Below, in pieces: positions 39,301 to 47,467 of a DNA stretch of 64,000 nucleotides. The stretch is taken from assembly GCA_022448605.1 (NCBI GenBank), contig JAKVCM010000001.1:1-64000 (forward strand), given 5' to 3'. Origin of the DNA: Puniceicoccaceae bacterium. Its GTDB lineage: Bacteria > Verrucomicrobiota > Verrucomicrobiia > Opitutales > Coraliomargaritaceae. The notes beneath the pieces are model-generated. The model saw only the letters and a program-made list of their open reading frames with translations. It did not search any database and was not told the DNA's origin. Positions within the stretch are counted from its first letter, which is position 1. Every line of letters starts with the position of its first letter. Position numbers and translations under genes: made by a program.

Positions 39301-39809
39301 ACCACGCGCATGCCGCGACCACCTCCACCAAAGGCAGCCTTAATAATCAGCGGAAACCCGATTTTGTTGGCCACCCTGACCGCTTCTCTGCGGTCGCTAA
39401 TCGGATCTTGGGTGCCAGGAAGCGTGGGGACCTTAGCCTTTTCGGCAATTTTGCGAGCTTCGATCTTATCGCCCATCCTGCCGAGAAGATCCGCGCTGGG
39501 ACCGACGAATTTGAGACCATTTTCTTCACAGGCTCTAGCAAAATCAGCGTTTTCTGAGAGGAAACCATATCCAGGATGAATGAGATCGACGCCTTTTGCC
39601 TTGGCGAGATCGATAATGCTGGGGATGTCGAGATAAGCGGCGACAGGCCCATGCCCTTTACCGACGAGGTAGGCTTCATCCGCCTTAAAACGGTGGACAC
39701 CGAAACGGTCTTCATTGGCATAAACCGCGACAGTGCGGTAACCAAGCTCGGTGGCCGAACGAAAGATGCGAACAGCGATTTCACTGCGATTGGCGGCTAG
39801 AAGCTTCAT
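36372..39809 (-). CDS. pyc: Pyruvate carboxylase
   Basis: The 1145 residues correspond to the full single-chain enzyme that carboxylates pyruvate to oxaloacetate. It starts with the biotin carboxylase domain (about 1-450: NRSEIAVRIFRSATELGYRTVAVY, the ATP-grasp loop GGGGRGMRVV, and EMNPRIQVEHTVTEVITGIDIV). The carboxyltransferase domain is about 530-800 (DTTMRDAHQSLLAARMRSVD, LKDMSGLCHP, HTHDSSGIAGA). It ends in a biotin carrier domain with the carboxyl-biotin lysine in LEAMKMQTT (Lys 1111). A conserved allosteric region lies between. It feeds the TCA cycle; acnB is at 43950-46733. The AI-2E permease gene ends 82 bp upstream on the same strand. Confidence 0.98.
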   Translation of the reverse strand: MKLLAANRSEIAVRIFRSATELGYRTVAVYANEDRFGVHRFKADEAYLVGKGHGPVAAYLDIPSIIDLAKAKGVDLIHPGYGFLSENADFARACEENGLKFVGPSADLLGRMGDKIEARKIAEKAKVPTLPGTQDPISDRREAVRVANKIGFPLIIKAAFGGGGRGMRVVKDPKDLISLLDEAQGEAGRAFGNDAVFLERYIGRAKHIEVQIIGDKQGNVVHLHERDCSVQRRHQKVIEIAPSVGLPDEVRRDLCEAAVKIAKSIGYYNAGTVEFLLDLDTHEWFFIEMNPRIQVEHTVTEVITGIDIVRTQCLIAQGHSLFSNEIGIPPQEEVPRNGYAIQARITTEDPEKNFAPDYGKIVNYRSAAGFGIRLDGAMGDTGSVITPFYDSLLVKLTASARSFDLAIQRMDRALREFRIRGVKTNIPFIENVIHHDTFSSGQAITTLIDTTPALFNFKRRRDRATKLLKLLGETIVNGNEQVKGRPVPVMDLPVISPDFDPKAKKPAGTKDYLTKHGPEKFAEWMRQQKRLLITDTTMRDAHQSLLAARMRSVDQLEVADAIAQHGDKLFSLECWGGATFDTSMRFLYENPFKRLRRLRERIPNICFQMLLRGANGVGYSNYPDNVIRGFIKHSAESGMDIFRVFDSLNYLPNLKVAMDSIRKHTNSVCEATICYTGDILSSDRDKYTLKYYVEMAKELEIMGAHILALKDMSGLCHPNAAYKLIKALRQEIAIPVNFHTHDSSGIAGASIIKAAEAGVDAVDLSISSLSGLTAQPNLNSIIHALRGDKRDTKLDQKFFDDLSIYWEAIRQYYEPFDTSPKFGSAEVYRHEMPGGQYTNLREQARALGLGARWPEVVRYYREVNDLLGDIVKVTPSSKVVGDLAIFLLTKGVEPKDMVNLEPGTSFPESVVDMLSGGLGQPKGGWPKAVQKVVLGDRKPYKGRPGARAEKVDLKATREDVKAITKRVECSDDDLYAYLMYPQVFKDLVKYVNEYGHARVLPTPAFFYGLKPGEEISVEIQEGKILIIKLIYVSEPDEEGLRTLTFELNGRARECVIADKSIKSEVKRRTKADSADKMQIGAPIPAMVSAVTATVGHKVKKGEKLVILEAMKMQTTVYALTDGIIDQVEVQAGDQVESKDLLVKLR

Positions 39810-39891
39810 AGTTGATTAAATAAAACTGATTCAGGCATTGAAAATTGAGAGAAAATAGTGCGCCCTGCCTTGTCAACAGGAGTCCTTTCTT

Positions 39892-40953
39892 CTACGTAGT
39901 AGAAAGATCTTTTTTCAGGCCACTCACAGCCTTTCCATTGCCCGATAACAGTATGGCGAGAGGTCGTGTCGCGGGGAAATAGGAACAGATGATCATAATG
40001 ATCACGGTAATCGGCACACAGAGAAACATACCGGGAATGCCCCATACGGATCCCCACAAGCCGAGGGAGAGCAAAATAACGATCGGGCTGAGGTTGAGTC
40101 GATTACCCATCAGCCTTGGTTCGAGAAGGCTACCGATGCAAAACTGCACAACGGTGAGCACTGAGATTGTCACGACGAAGGGGCCTAGCGTAGGGAACTG
40201 TATAAGCGTTAGCAGCGAGGGAAACAGAGTAGCGATGATCGAACCAATGGTAGGAATGAAGTTGAGCAAGAAGATCAAAACAGCCCAAAAGCTCGCGAAA
40301 TCGACACCTACGAGTTTAAGCACCATGTAGCTGATCAATCCAGTCGCTGCACTTGTTAACACTTTAATCCCAACGTAGGAACGAATATCCGAACGCATCT
40401 TATCAATGAGTACGAAGGTATCCTCTTGGCGTTTCGGGTCGCGTATGATGGCCTTGATCTTGTTTCCAAAGGTGCGCTGCTCTAAGAGAAGAAAGATTAA
40501 GTATACCGTGATAATACCCATACTGCTAACAAGCGCGCGAACCGTTGCGCCGAAGCTCTGCAAGTAGGCCCCGATATCAAGTTGGTTGAGGAACTCGCGT
40601 ATATTAGGGACTTCTCCTTCGCGGAAAACGCTATAGCCTTTGAAAAAGAGTGCCTCCAGGTTTTGCTGATAATCAGGGGCGACCTTAATTACACTCTGAA
40701 TATTGACCGTGATGAGCTGAATTAGATAAGAAAGCGACAAGAGTATGATTGCGATCGCGGCGAACATCGCGAGTGGCTTGGGCACGGAAAAACCTTTATA
40801 AGCCAGTTTTGTGATCGCATGCGCCAGAATACTGATTAAGTACGCAATCGCCCCTGCAATGACTAGGGGCAAGAGCAAGGTCTGTCCGAGGTAAAGCAAA
40901 TAGAAGGTCAAAAAGACGATGATCATCGCCATAGCTACGCGCTGAATTTTCAT
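39892..40953 (-). CDS. AI-2E family membrane transporter
   Basis: The 353 residues show about seven to eight hydrophobic segments typical of the AI-2E (UPF0118/TqsA) family: AMIIVFLTFYLLYLGQTLLLPLVIAGAIAYLI at the N-terminus, LAMFAAIAIILLSLSYLI, VVQFCIGSLLEPRLMGNRLNLSPIVILLSLGLWG and IPGMFLCVPITVIIMII at the C-terminus. The QFCIGSLLEPRLMGNRLNLSP block is characteristic. Despite the family name, most members have no shown link to autoinducer-2 and several carry ions or small solutes. The substrate is unknown. Confidence 0.93.
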   Translation of the reverse strand: MKIQRVAMAMIIVFLTFYLLYLGQTLLLPLVIAGAIAYLISILAHAITKLAYKGFSVPKPLAMFAAIAIILLSLSYLIQLITVNIQSVIKVAPDYQQNLEALFFKGYSVFREGEVPNIREFLNQLDIGAYLQSFGATVRALVSSMGIITVYLIFLLLEQRTFGNKIKAIIRDPKRQEDTFVLIDKMRSDIRSYVGIKVLTSAATGLISYMVLKLVGVDFASFWAVLIFLLNFIPTIGSIIATLFPSLLTLIQFPTLGPFVVTISVLTVVQFCIGSLLEPRLMGNRLNLSPIVILLSLGLWGSVWGIPGMFLCVPITVIIMIICSYFPATRPLAILLSGNGKAVSGLKKDLSTT

Positions 40954-41056
40954 AGTCCTCTTATTGTGATGCTACGATCAGCTTTGTCGAATATGTTTCG
41001 CTGGCCCAGCCCATGCGATTTGTTGGTGGCAACTGCCTTCGGACGGTCATAACGGA

Positions 41057-41824
41057 TTAGCTTTGCTGGTTCCACTCCACGCAATCAGAATATTGAACCT
41101 GCATTCCACCAAATAGATCGAGTGAGCTCCCTATTGTGAGGTCAACTTTGCCTTCGCTGAGCCGATCCACTGTAGCGAGATCTTCAAAGGAGCGCGCACC
41201 GCCCGCATAGGTAACAGGGATTGGACAATGGCTCCCAAGAAATTCCACAAGCCGCTCATCGATGCCCTCGCATTTGCCTTCCACATCGGCGGCGTGCACC
41301 AAAAACTCGGAACAGTAGTCAGACAGCTCCCCAATGGTAGCGGCATCAACAAGCAGATTGGTCGGGTTCTGCCAGCGATTCATCGCTACGACCCACCCAT
41401 CTGCCTTCGCACGGCAGCTCAAGTCAATGACGAGTCGCTCTTTGCCAACTTCTGTCACAAGTTGATCCAATCTTTCGGGCAAAAAAGCACCATTTAAGTC
41501 AAATATGTAAGATGTCACAATGACGTGACTTGCCCCCGCGCACAACCACTCAGCGGCATTTTCAGGATTGATACCACCTCCCACTTGTAACCCGTTAGGA
41601 TAGGCAGCCAAAGCTTGGAGAGCTGCAGCGTCGTTGCCCGCGCCGAGCTTGATCACATGCCCGCCCTGTAAATTATCTTTCTGGTAGATCTCTGCGTAAT
41701 AACTTGCAGGTCGGTCACTCTCAAAATTGGTCTTCAGGCCTACGCCGTCTTTGCTTAAGCTACCGCCTACAATCTGTTTTACGCAGCCATTGTGCAGGTC
41801 GATACAGGGACGAAATTTTGTCAT
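41057..41824 (-). CDS. hisA: HisA, eukaryotic HIS6 type (ProFAR isomerase)
   Basis: The 255 residues from the ATG at 41824 (TKFRPCIDLHNGCVKQIVGGSL) form a TIM-barrel isomerase of histidine biosynthesis. The sequence is not of the usual bacterial type (which begins IPAIDLKDG): it has CIDLHNG-VKQIVGG, SYYAEIY, GGHVIKLGAGN, LQVGGGIN, VIVTSYIFDLNG, VIDLSCR, VAMNRWQ, FLVHAADVEG, VTYAGGARSFEDL and GKVDLTIGSSLDLFGG. These blocks follow yeast and plant HIS6. It converts ProFAR to PRFAR. A longer frame begins with TTG 12 bp upstream. It stands alone, away from other his genes. Lateral transfer or ancestral retention are both possible. Confidence 0.93.
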   Translation of the reverse strand: MTKFRPCIDLHNGCVKQIVGGSLSKDGVGLKTNFESDRPASYYAEIYQKDNLQGGHVIKLGAGNDAAALQALAAYPNGLQVGGGINPENAAEWLCAGASHVIVTSYIFDLNGAFLPERLDQLVTEVGKERLVIDLSCRAKADGWVVAMNRWQNPTNLLVDAATIGELSDYCSEFLVHAADVEGKCEGIDERLVEFLGSHCPIPVTYAGGARSFEDLATVDRLSEGKVDLTIGSSLDLFGGMQVQYSDCVEWNQQS

Positions 41825-41989
41825 GGTTACAGACAAATGGAATGCGTTTCTCCTGGGAAGCTTAAAGAAGTGTCACTAAAACGTAAAAGTGCACAGCCTC
41901 GTTCTGGAAAATTATAAAAAGCTTGAAGACGGAAAGAATTAAAATAGGTTCTTAGTATAGACAAGATGTCCACCCAACACCATTTTATC

Positions 41990-42862
41990 ATGAAGACTAT
42001 GCGAATCCCTTTTACTCTATTTTGCCTTTTGGTAATTAGTGCACTGCCCTCGCACGCAGCTGAATTAGCTACCGCAAAGGTGCTCAGCGTCAGTGGCACC
42101 GTCATGAAATCCGAGGGCTCAGCATTTATTAAGATAGGTGGTCGTGAAAGTGTAGTTAAAGCTGGCGATATCTTAAGAGAAGGCGATAGGCTCAATTCTA
42201 CTAAAGGTAGTAAAGCGTTTATTGTTTTCTCAAATGGGTCTGAAATAACCCTCTATGAGAATAGTAGCCTAAGTATAATTACTATCGAGCAAGAACCTTA
42301 CAACAGCAAGCGTGTTTACAATGAACTAGTGGCTGACCCCAGCAAGTCAAAAACGCTTTTGGAGCTAGACTACGGTCAGCTGGATGGACATGTTAAAAAG
42401 CTAACTAAGGAATCCTCTTTCAACATAAAGACAGCACTTGGAACTGCTGCTATACGTGGGACTAAATTCCGAATCCGTTTGTTATTTACCGCAAACAAAT
42501 TTAGGCTAACTATTACTAATTTCGTTGGCTTGGTTGACCTAATTACTCAGACAACCGCTCCAGTCATATCTGGGGATATAGATGATGGTGAAGGGAATAC
42601 ATTCGATCCCGATTCGAACGTCACTACCACACCCATACCTCCAGCTGGAGAATGTAACGTTGAAACAAATGACGGAAATCCAGTCTTTGATGCAATCATA
42701 AGCGGGCTTTCGGCCGTCCCGGGGCTCGACGTTGGGGTATCTGCGGATGGCACCCTCTCAGTCGAAATTGATTTGGGCGGGTTTATTCCCGCTCCAGAAA
42801 TCACTCCAGACCCAGAGACAGACCCAGCGATCATAGTGGTGAGCCCTGCAGATCAAGGCTAA
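41990..42862 (+). CDS. Secreted FecR-domain protein
   Basis: The 290 residues from the ATG at 41990 (an ATG at 41966 gives eight more) start with a signal peptide (IPFTLFCLLVISALPSHA). The FecR domain covers about residues 25-170: VLSVSGTVMKSEG, KAGDILREGDRLNSTKGSKAFIVFSNGSEITLYENSSL and FNIKTALGTAAIRGTKFRIRL. In classical cell-surface signalling FecR is a membrane anti-sigma partner. This protein has a signal peptide but no N-terminal anti-sigma segment, and no sigma gene is adjacent, so it is probably a secreted FecR-like protein. The C-terminal tail is rich in Pro, Asp and Gly. It is divergent from hisA. Confidence 0.88.
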   Translation: MKTMRIPFTLFCLLVISALPSHAAELATAKVLSVSGTVMKSEGSAFIKIGGRESVVKAGDILREGDRLNSTKGSKAFIVFSNGSEITLYENSSLSIITIEQEPYNSKRVYNELVADPSKSKTLLELDYGQLDGHVKKLTKESSFNIKTALGTAAIRGTKFRIRLLFTANKFRLTITNFVGLVDLITQTTAPVISGDIDDGEGNTFDPDSNVTTTPIPPAGECNVETNDGNPVFDAIISGLSAVPGLDVGVSADGTLSVEIDLGGFIPAPEITPDPETDPAIIVVSPADQG

Positions 42863-42911
42863 GTAAGGTAATTCTGTGTCTTTTAGGTCTTAAGCGGTTA
42901 TCCTCCATTTC

Positions 42912-42964
42912 AAAAGCCTCGGCTCCGCGACTCGAAAGAGTTCGCCGAAGTCCGAGGCTTTTTC
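42912..42964 (+). terminator. Long terminator-like hairpin just before a DMT transporter gene
   Basis: AAAAGCCTCGG on the left pairs with CCGAGGCTTTTT on the right, with an inner hairpin GCGACTC-GAAA-GAGTTCGC. The T-run ends near 42964 and the next coding region starts at 42978. It would terminate the FecR transcript, but it sits where the leader of the next gene should be. Confidence 0.82.
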
Positions 42965-42977
42965 TTAGTCTCAAACC

Positions 42978-43850
42978 ATGCATTATCTCGCCATTGTCTC
43001 CATTATATGGGCACTTTCCTTTGGCCTAATTGGTCAAGCACTCAGTGAGGTCGACCCAGTTTTTGCAGCGACTATGCGTCTCGGTATCGCAGGTTTAGCC
43101 TTCCTCCCCTTTCTGCGTTGGTCCAAGATTCCCCACGGCAGTCATTTTAAACTGGTCTGCTGCGGCGCGATACAGTTCGGCATCATGTATGTCTGCTACA
43201 TGACGGCTTTTCAAATCATCCCTGGGCAATCACACCTAGTCGCCCTTTTTTCCATCCTAACACCGCTCTATGTAGTGCTGATAAACGACCTGCGTAAACG
43301 AGAGTTTCACCCAAAATATCTCTATGCCGCACTCCTTGCCATCGCGGGTGCCGCTACTATAAAGGCTAGAGCTGGTTCAATGGATTCGCTTTGGATTGCC
43401 TTCGGACTGATGCAGATCGCCGGAGTCGCCTTTGGTTTTGGTCAGGTCTATTACCGCGACTGGAAGCGCGTGCACGCAGAGGTCAAGGACCACCAGATCT
43501 TTGCCTTACTCTATGCGGGTGGCTTCGCAGTCGCGGCCATCGCATGCGCCTTCCTCACTAATTGGGAGCGCACGCAACTCGACGCAAAGCAGCTTCGGGT
43601 GCTCACATACCTGGGCATCGTCGCCTCTGGCCTAGGCTTTTTTCTTTGGAATAAAGGAGCAGCACTCTGTCGTGCGGGCACACTGGCTGCGTTTAATAAT
43701 GCAGTCGTCCCACTCGCGATGGCTTGCTCCCTCTTCATCTTTGGCGAGAGCTCAGAAATTGAAGGAGACGCATACCTACGGCTAATCTTAGGGAGCGCTT
43801 TCATAATCGCTGCAATCGCTTTGTCGGAGAAACCCGTCAAACAAAGCTAA
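42978..43850 (+). CDS. EamA-like DMT superfamily transporter (second copy)
   Basis: The 290 residues form ten hydrophobic segments in the 5+5 pattern of EamA transporters, starting directly with LAIVSIIWALSFGLIGQALSE, the usual first helix. FAATMRLGIAGLAFLPF, ILTPLYVVLINDLR and LAAFNNAVVPLAMACSLFIFGE are family-like. A substrate cannot be named. The start is firm because the first helix lies at the N-terminus. It lies only 14 bp behind a strong terminator hairpin, so its transcription start must lie inside the hairpin region or transcripts must read through it. It is unrelated in detail to the transporter at 29068-29919. Confidence 0.9.
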   Translation: MHYLAIVSIIWALSFGLIGQALSEVDPVFAATMRLGIAGLAFLPFLRWSKIPHGSHFKLVCCGAIQFGIMYVCYMTAFQIIPGQSHLVALFSILTPLYVVLINDLRKREFHPKYLYAALLAIAGAATIKARAGSMDSLWIAFGLMQIAGVAFGFGQVYYRDWKRVHAEVKDHQIFALLYAGGFAVAAIACAFLTNWERTQLDAKQLRVLTYLGIVASGLGFFLWNKGAALCRAGTLAAFNNAVVPLAMACSLFIFGESSEIEGDAYLRLILGSAFIIAAIALSEKPVKQS

Positions 43851-43949
43851 ACAACGCCCTACAAGTTAGAGCGTCGCACCTTCATTGCAGCTTTATTTCA
43901 ATACCTTAATCGACCAAGAGCGGATGAGGTCAACGGCTAGTTAAACTTT

Positions 43950-46733
43950 CTATACACTGATCAAATCTCTCTGCGCAGGGGCAAATTTTGTCAGGTTAAT
44001 CCCTATCACTGCTGACTTATATTCGTCCATAGTAGGTACTCGGCCAAGTATAGCAGAGAGAACCACCACGGGAGTCGAAGCAAGTAAAGACTCCCCTTTC
44101 TTACGATCAGAATCTTCGACCACCCTGCCCTTAAAAAGGCGCGTCGATGTAGCCATCACAGTATCTCCTCTGGCTGCTTTCTCCTGATTACCCATACACA
44201 GATTACAGCCAGGGCGCTCCAAATACATCATATTTTCGTATTCGGTGCGCGCTGCCCCTTTTGGTGCGTCATCGTCGAATTCGAAATCAGAATACTTCTG
44301 GAGTAAGTCCCAATCACCTTCAGCCTTGAGTTCATCAATGATATTGTAGGTCGGCGCTGCCACTACGAGCGGTGCTTGAAATTCAACCTTCCCTTCTTGC
44401 GCTTCAAGATTCTTTGGCATCTGAGATACGATTTTTAAATCGCCCTTGTGAACCATACAAGAACCGACGAAACCCAGATCCACCACCTTCTCTCCTTCAT
44501 AATAAGAGAGCTCGCGGATAATGTCATGCGTGTAGCGCTTTGAGATATCCTCGTTGTTTACATCTGGGTCCGCGATCATTGGCTCATTGATCTGATTCAG
44601 GTCGACAACGAACTGGGCCGAATAATTCGCATTTGCGTCCGGCATGAGTGCGGGCCTCGCACCCGAACGAATGTCTAAGATACGCTGATTAGCCTGGTCG
44701 ACGAGGCCTTGGAGCACCTGACTCTCGTTATCCATGCCCTTATCGATCATAATTTGGATGCGCCCTTTCGCTATTTCAAGTGACTGGATCAAAGTCTCGT
44801 CCTCGCTTATGCAAATAGCAGCTTTGGCCTTCATCTCAGCAGTCCAGTCAGTAAAGGTAAAAGCCTGGTCGGCAGGTAAAGTGCCAATATGCACCTCGAT
44901 AATACGACCCTGGAAAACGTTTTCGCCGAACTGCTTGAGCATCTGAATCTGTGTGGCATGCACCACATCGCGGAAGTCCATATGATCCTTAAGGTCGCCC
45001 TTGAAAGTCACTTTAACCGATTCAGGAATCGGCATCGACGCTTCTCCAGTGGCCAGCGCGAGCGCAACTGTTCCTGAATCTGCGCCGAATGCGACCCCCT
45101 TGGACATGCGGGTATGTGAGTCGCCGCCAATGATAATCGACCATTCATCAACAGCTAAATCGTTAAGCACTTTATGGATCACATCGGTTAAAGGTGGATA
45201 AACTGCTTTCGGATCACGCCCAGTAATCAAACCAAACTTATGCATGAACTTCATCAGCCTAGGAATATTAGCCTGCGCTTTTTTGTCCCAAACCGAGGCC
45301 GTATGGCAACCAGACTGATACGCAGCATCCACAATTGGTGAGATGACAGTCGCCGCCATGGACTCCAATTCTTGAGAAGTCATCAGCCCTGTCGTATCTT
45401 GTGAGCCAACTATGTTCACATTAACTCGCACATCCGAGCCAGCGTATAACATCACGCCTTCGGTCGAACCGACGACGTTCTTATTAAATATTTTTTCGAC
45501 CGCAGTAAGGCCTTGCCCTTCGTGGCTTACCTCCTTGGCGGGGGCAAAAACTTGTGCCACATCCACACCGAGTGTTTTAGCAGCAAAGGTCTGTAGTTTT
45601 TTACCAAACACAATCGCATATGATCCACCCGCTTTCATAAACTCTACTTTCTGAGGTGTTAATGAGGCCGCTATGTCCACCAGTTCTTCGTCTCCTTTGC
45701 AGAGCTTCTTGGTCTTTGTATTGATCGTCAGTACAGTGCCTGTCGCGACGGAGTAGACCTCTTCCAGGATAGGGTCTCCGTTGTCGTTCAAGACAGGCAG
45801 GCCATCAGCATCCACTTGCTTGCGCCAGTTTTTTAGGTCGATTCCGATGCCTCCTGTCACGTCGACCGTTGTCAGAAAAATTGGGGAAATGCCGTTAGTT
45901 CCCGCGACGATGGGGGCGATATTGACAAAAGGGATGAAAGGGCTAGCTGGTTTGCCAGTCCACAAGGCAACATTATTCACACCTGACATTCTGGAAGAAC
46001 CCACGCCCATCGTGCCCTTCTCCGCAATAAGCATTACGCGCTTATCTGGGTGCTGCTTTTGCAAGGCTTGAATCTCGGTTTGCGCCTCTTTCGAAATCAA
46101 GCACTTCCCATGTAGCTCACGGTCCGAGCGTGAATGCGCTTGATTACCAGGGGAAAGCAAGTCCGTTGAAATATCCCCCTCGGCTGCAATATAAGTGACG
46201 ACTTCAATTGTTTCCTTGATGTCGGGGATCTTGGTAAAAAACTCCGCGCTTGCATAGCTCTCGAGAATATCCTTAGCGATCGTGCTACCTGATTCATAAG
46301 CAAACTTGAGCCGATCCATGTCCGCCTCATACAAAAATACCTGCGTTTTGAGAACTTCAGCCGCTTGGCCTGCAATCGCTTCATCATCGCCGAGCGCTAA
46401 GTCTAGAAGCACGTCGATCGATGCGCCCCCTTTCATGTGCATTAGCAACTCAAAGGCAAAATCAGACGAGATTTCGTCGACCGTCGATTCGCCAAGTATG
46501 ATAGCTTTTAAAAAGTGCGCTTTGACACCAGCAGCGCTCGTCGTGCCCGGCAAGACATTGTAAATAAAAAAGTCCAGAGATACCTTCCGGTGTTTGTTAT
46601 CGAGATCCATGATCTGGTCGATAATCATAGCGAGCAGGTCACCATCGTCGATCGGCTTCGGGCTTAAACCCAGCACCTTACGCTCTTCAATCTCTTTGAT
46701 GTATGTTTGGTATAAATTCAAATTTTCAACCAT
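43950..46733 (-). CDS. acnB: Aconitate hydratase B
   Basis: The 927 residues make an AcnB-type aconitase, which isomerises citrate and isocitrate with a [4Fe-4S] cluster. The N-terminal HEAT-like domain, characteristic of AcnB, covers about residues 1-160. The swivel domain includes GKCLISKEAQTEI. The core follows with SRMSGVNNVALWTGK, GGIGIDLKNW, GGDSHTRMSKGVAFGADSGTVALALATG, FVGSCMVHKGDLKI and RPGCNLCMGNQEKAARG, whose two cysteines bind the cluster together with one farther upstream. It is somewhat longer than the about 865 residues of E. coli AcnB. It stands alone, on the opposite strand to its neighbours. Confidence 0.97.
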   Translation of the reverse strand: MVENLNLYQTYIKEIEERKVLGLSPKPIDDGDLLAMIIDQIMDLDNKHRKVSLDFFIYNVLPGTTSAAGVKAHFLKAIILGESTVDEISSDFAFELLMHMKGGASIDVLLDLALGDDEAIAGQAAEVLKTQVFLYEADMDRLKFAYESGSTIAKDILESYASAEFFTKIPDIKETIEVVTYIAAEGDISTDLLSPGNQAHSRSDRELHGKCLISKEAQTEIQALQKQHPDKRVMLIAEKGTMGVGSSRMSGVNNVALWTGKPASPFIPFVNIAPIVAGTNGISPIFLTTVDVTGGIGIDLKNWRKQVDADGLPVLNDNGDPILEEVYSVATGTVLTINTKTKKLCKGDEELVDIAASLTPQKVEFMKAGGSYAIVFGKKLQTFAAKTLGVDVAQVFAPAKEVSHEGQGLTAVEKIFNKNVVGSTEGVMLYAGSDVRVNVNIVGSQDTTGLMTSQELESMAATVISPIVDAAYQSGCHTASVWDKKAQANIPRLMKFMHKFGLITGRDPKAVYPPLTDVIHKVLNDLAVDEWSIIIGGDSHTRMSKGVAFGADSGTVALALATGEASMPIPESVKVTFKGDLKDHMDFRDVVHATQIQMLKQFGENVFQGRIIEVHIGTLPADQAFTFTDWTAEMKAKAAICISEDETLIQSLEIAKGRIQIMIDKGMDNESQVLQGLVDQANQRILDIRSGARPALMPDANANYSAQFVVDLNQINEPMIADPDVNNEDISKRYTHDIIRELSYYEGEKVVDLGFVGSCMVHKGDLKIVSQMPKNLEAQEGKVEFQAPLVVAAPTYNIIDELKAEGDWDLLQKYSDFEFDDDAPKGAARTEYENMMYLERPGCNLCMGNQEKAARGDTVMATSTRLFKGRVVEDSDRKKGESLLASTPVVVLSAILGRVPTMDEYKSAVIGINLTKFAPAQRDLISV

Positions 46734-46900
46734 ATTACAAGCGTTTGGTGAAGCCCTTATATTTCAAGCAGAATTTAAGAATTATTGTGCACTGTTGCAT
46801 TTGAAAGATTGATTCTTGGGGACTTGGGGTTAACCATCTAATTTAACTACTTCGTTATAGTTTTTACCAAAAACTTAGCACTTTTTACAACACGCTCTCT

Positions 46901-47407
46901 ATGAGTGATCCAGCACAGCCCACTTATCTCGTCAACGCTTATTCCGATCCCGTCGTAGTTAAGGTCAGGGGCAAGGCCAACTATCTAAATTGTAATGCCT
47001 TCCGTGAATTTATAGAAACAGTCATTACCGGAGGTTGCCGCAAGCTCTTCATCGATTTTGTAGACTGTAAAGGGATGGATAGTACCTTTCTAGGTATTCT
47101 TGCTGGTACTGCGATTCAACTTCGCAAGCTCAAACCTGCGGGAGAATTGATCGTCGGAAACCTCAGCGAACGTAACTACGAATTGATCTACAATCTCGGC
47201 CTGCAAAACCTGCTAGCCATCTCAAAGGATCAAGCAGCCGCGAGCGAGACCTACAACGCGCTTAAAAACCAAGAAGTTTCCGACGCAAAAAATGTGCTCA
47301 AAGCGCACGAAAACTTGACTGACGCCAATCAAGAAAACGTGGATAAATTTCAAGACGTCATTGCCTTCCTACGCAATCAAGTCGAAAAACAGGAAAAGCA
47401 CGCGTAG
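46901..47407 (+). CDS. STAS-domain protein (anti-sigma factor antagonist-like)
   Basis: The 168 residues contain a STAS domain (about 10-120): VVVKVRGKANYLNCNAFREFI, LFIDFVDCKGMDSTFLGILAGTAIQL (the serine in MDST is the expected phospho-site) and VGNLSERNYELIYNLGLQNLL. A C-terminal stretch of about 50 residues is helical and charged (NVLKAHENLTDANQENVDKFQDVIAFLRNQV) and may be a coiled coil. Such proteins act in partner-switching with RsbW-type kinases and PP2C phosphatases, but no partner gene lies beside it. It is divergent from acnB and convergent with glgP. Function in a regulatory module is inferred. Confidence 0.88.
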   Translation: MSDPAQPTYLVNAYSDPVVVKVRGKANYLNCNAFREFIETVITGGCRKLFIDFVDCKGMDSTFLGILAGTAIQLRKLKPAGELIVGNLSERNYELIYNLGLQNLLAISKDQAAASETYNALKNQEVSDAKNVLKAHENLTDANQENVDKFQDVIAFLRNQVEKQEKHA

Positions 47408-47467
47408 TCAGAATCTCACTCCTACGTGAGCTTCTCGACTTAGGATTGGTGTAGCTCATTCCTCCAT

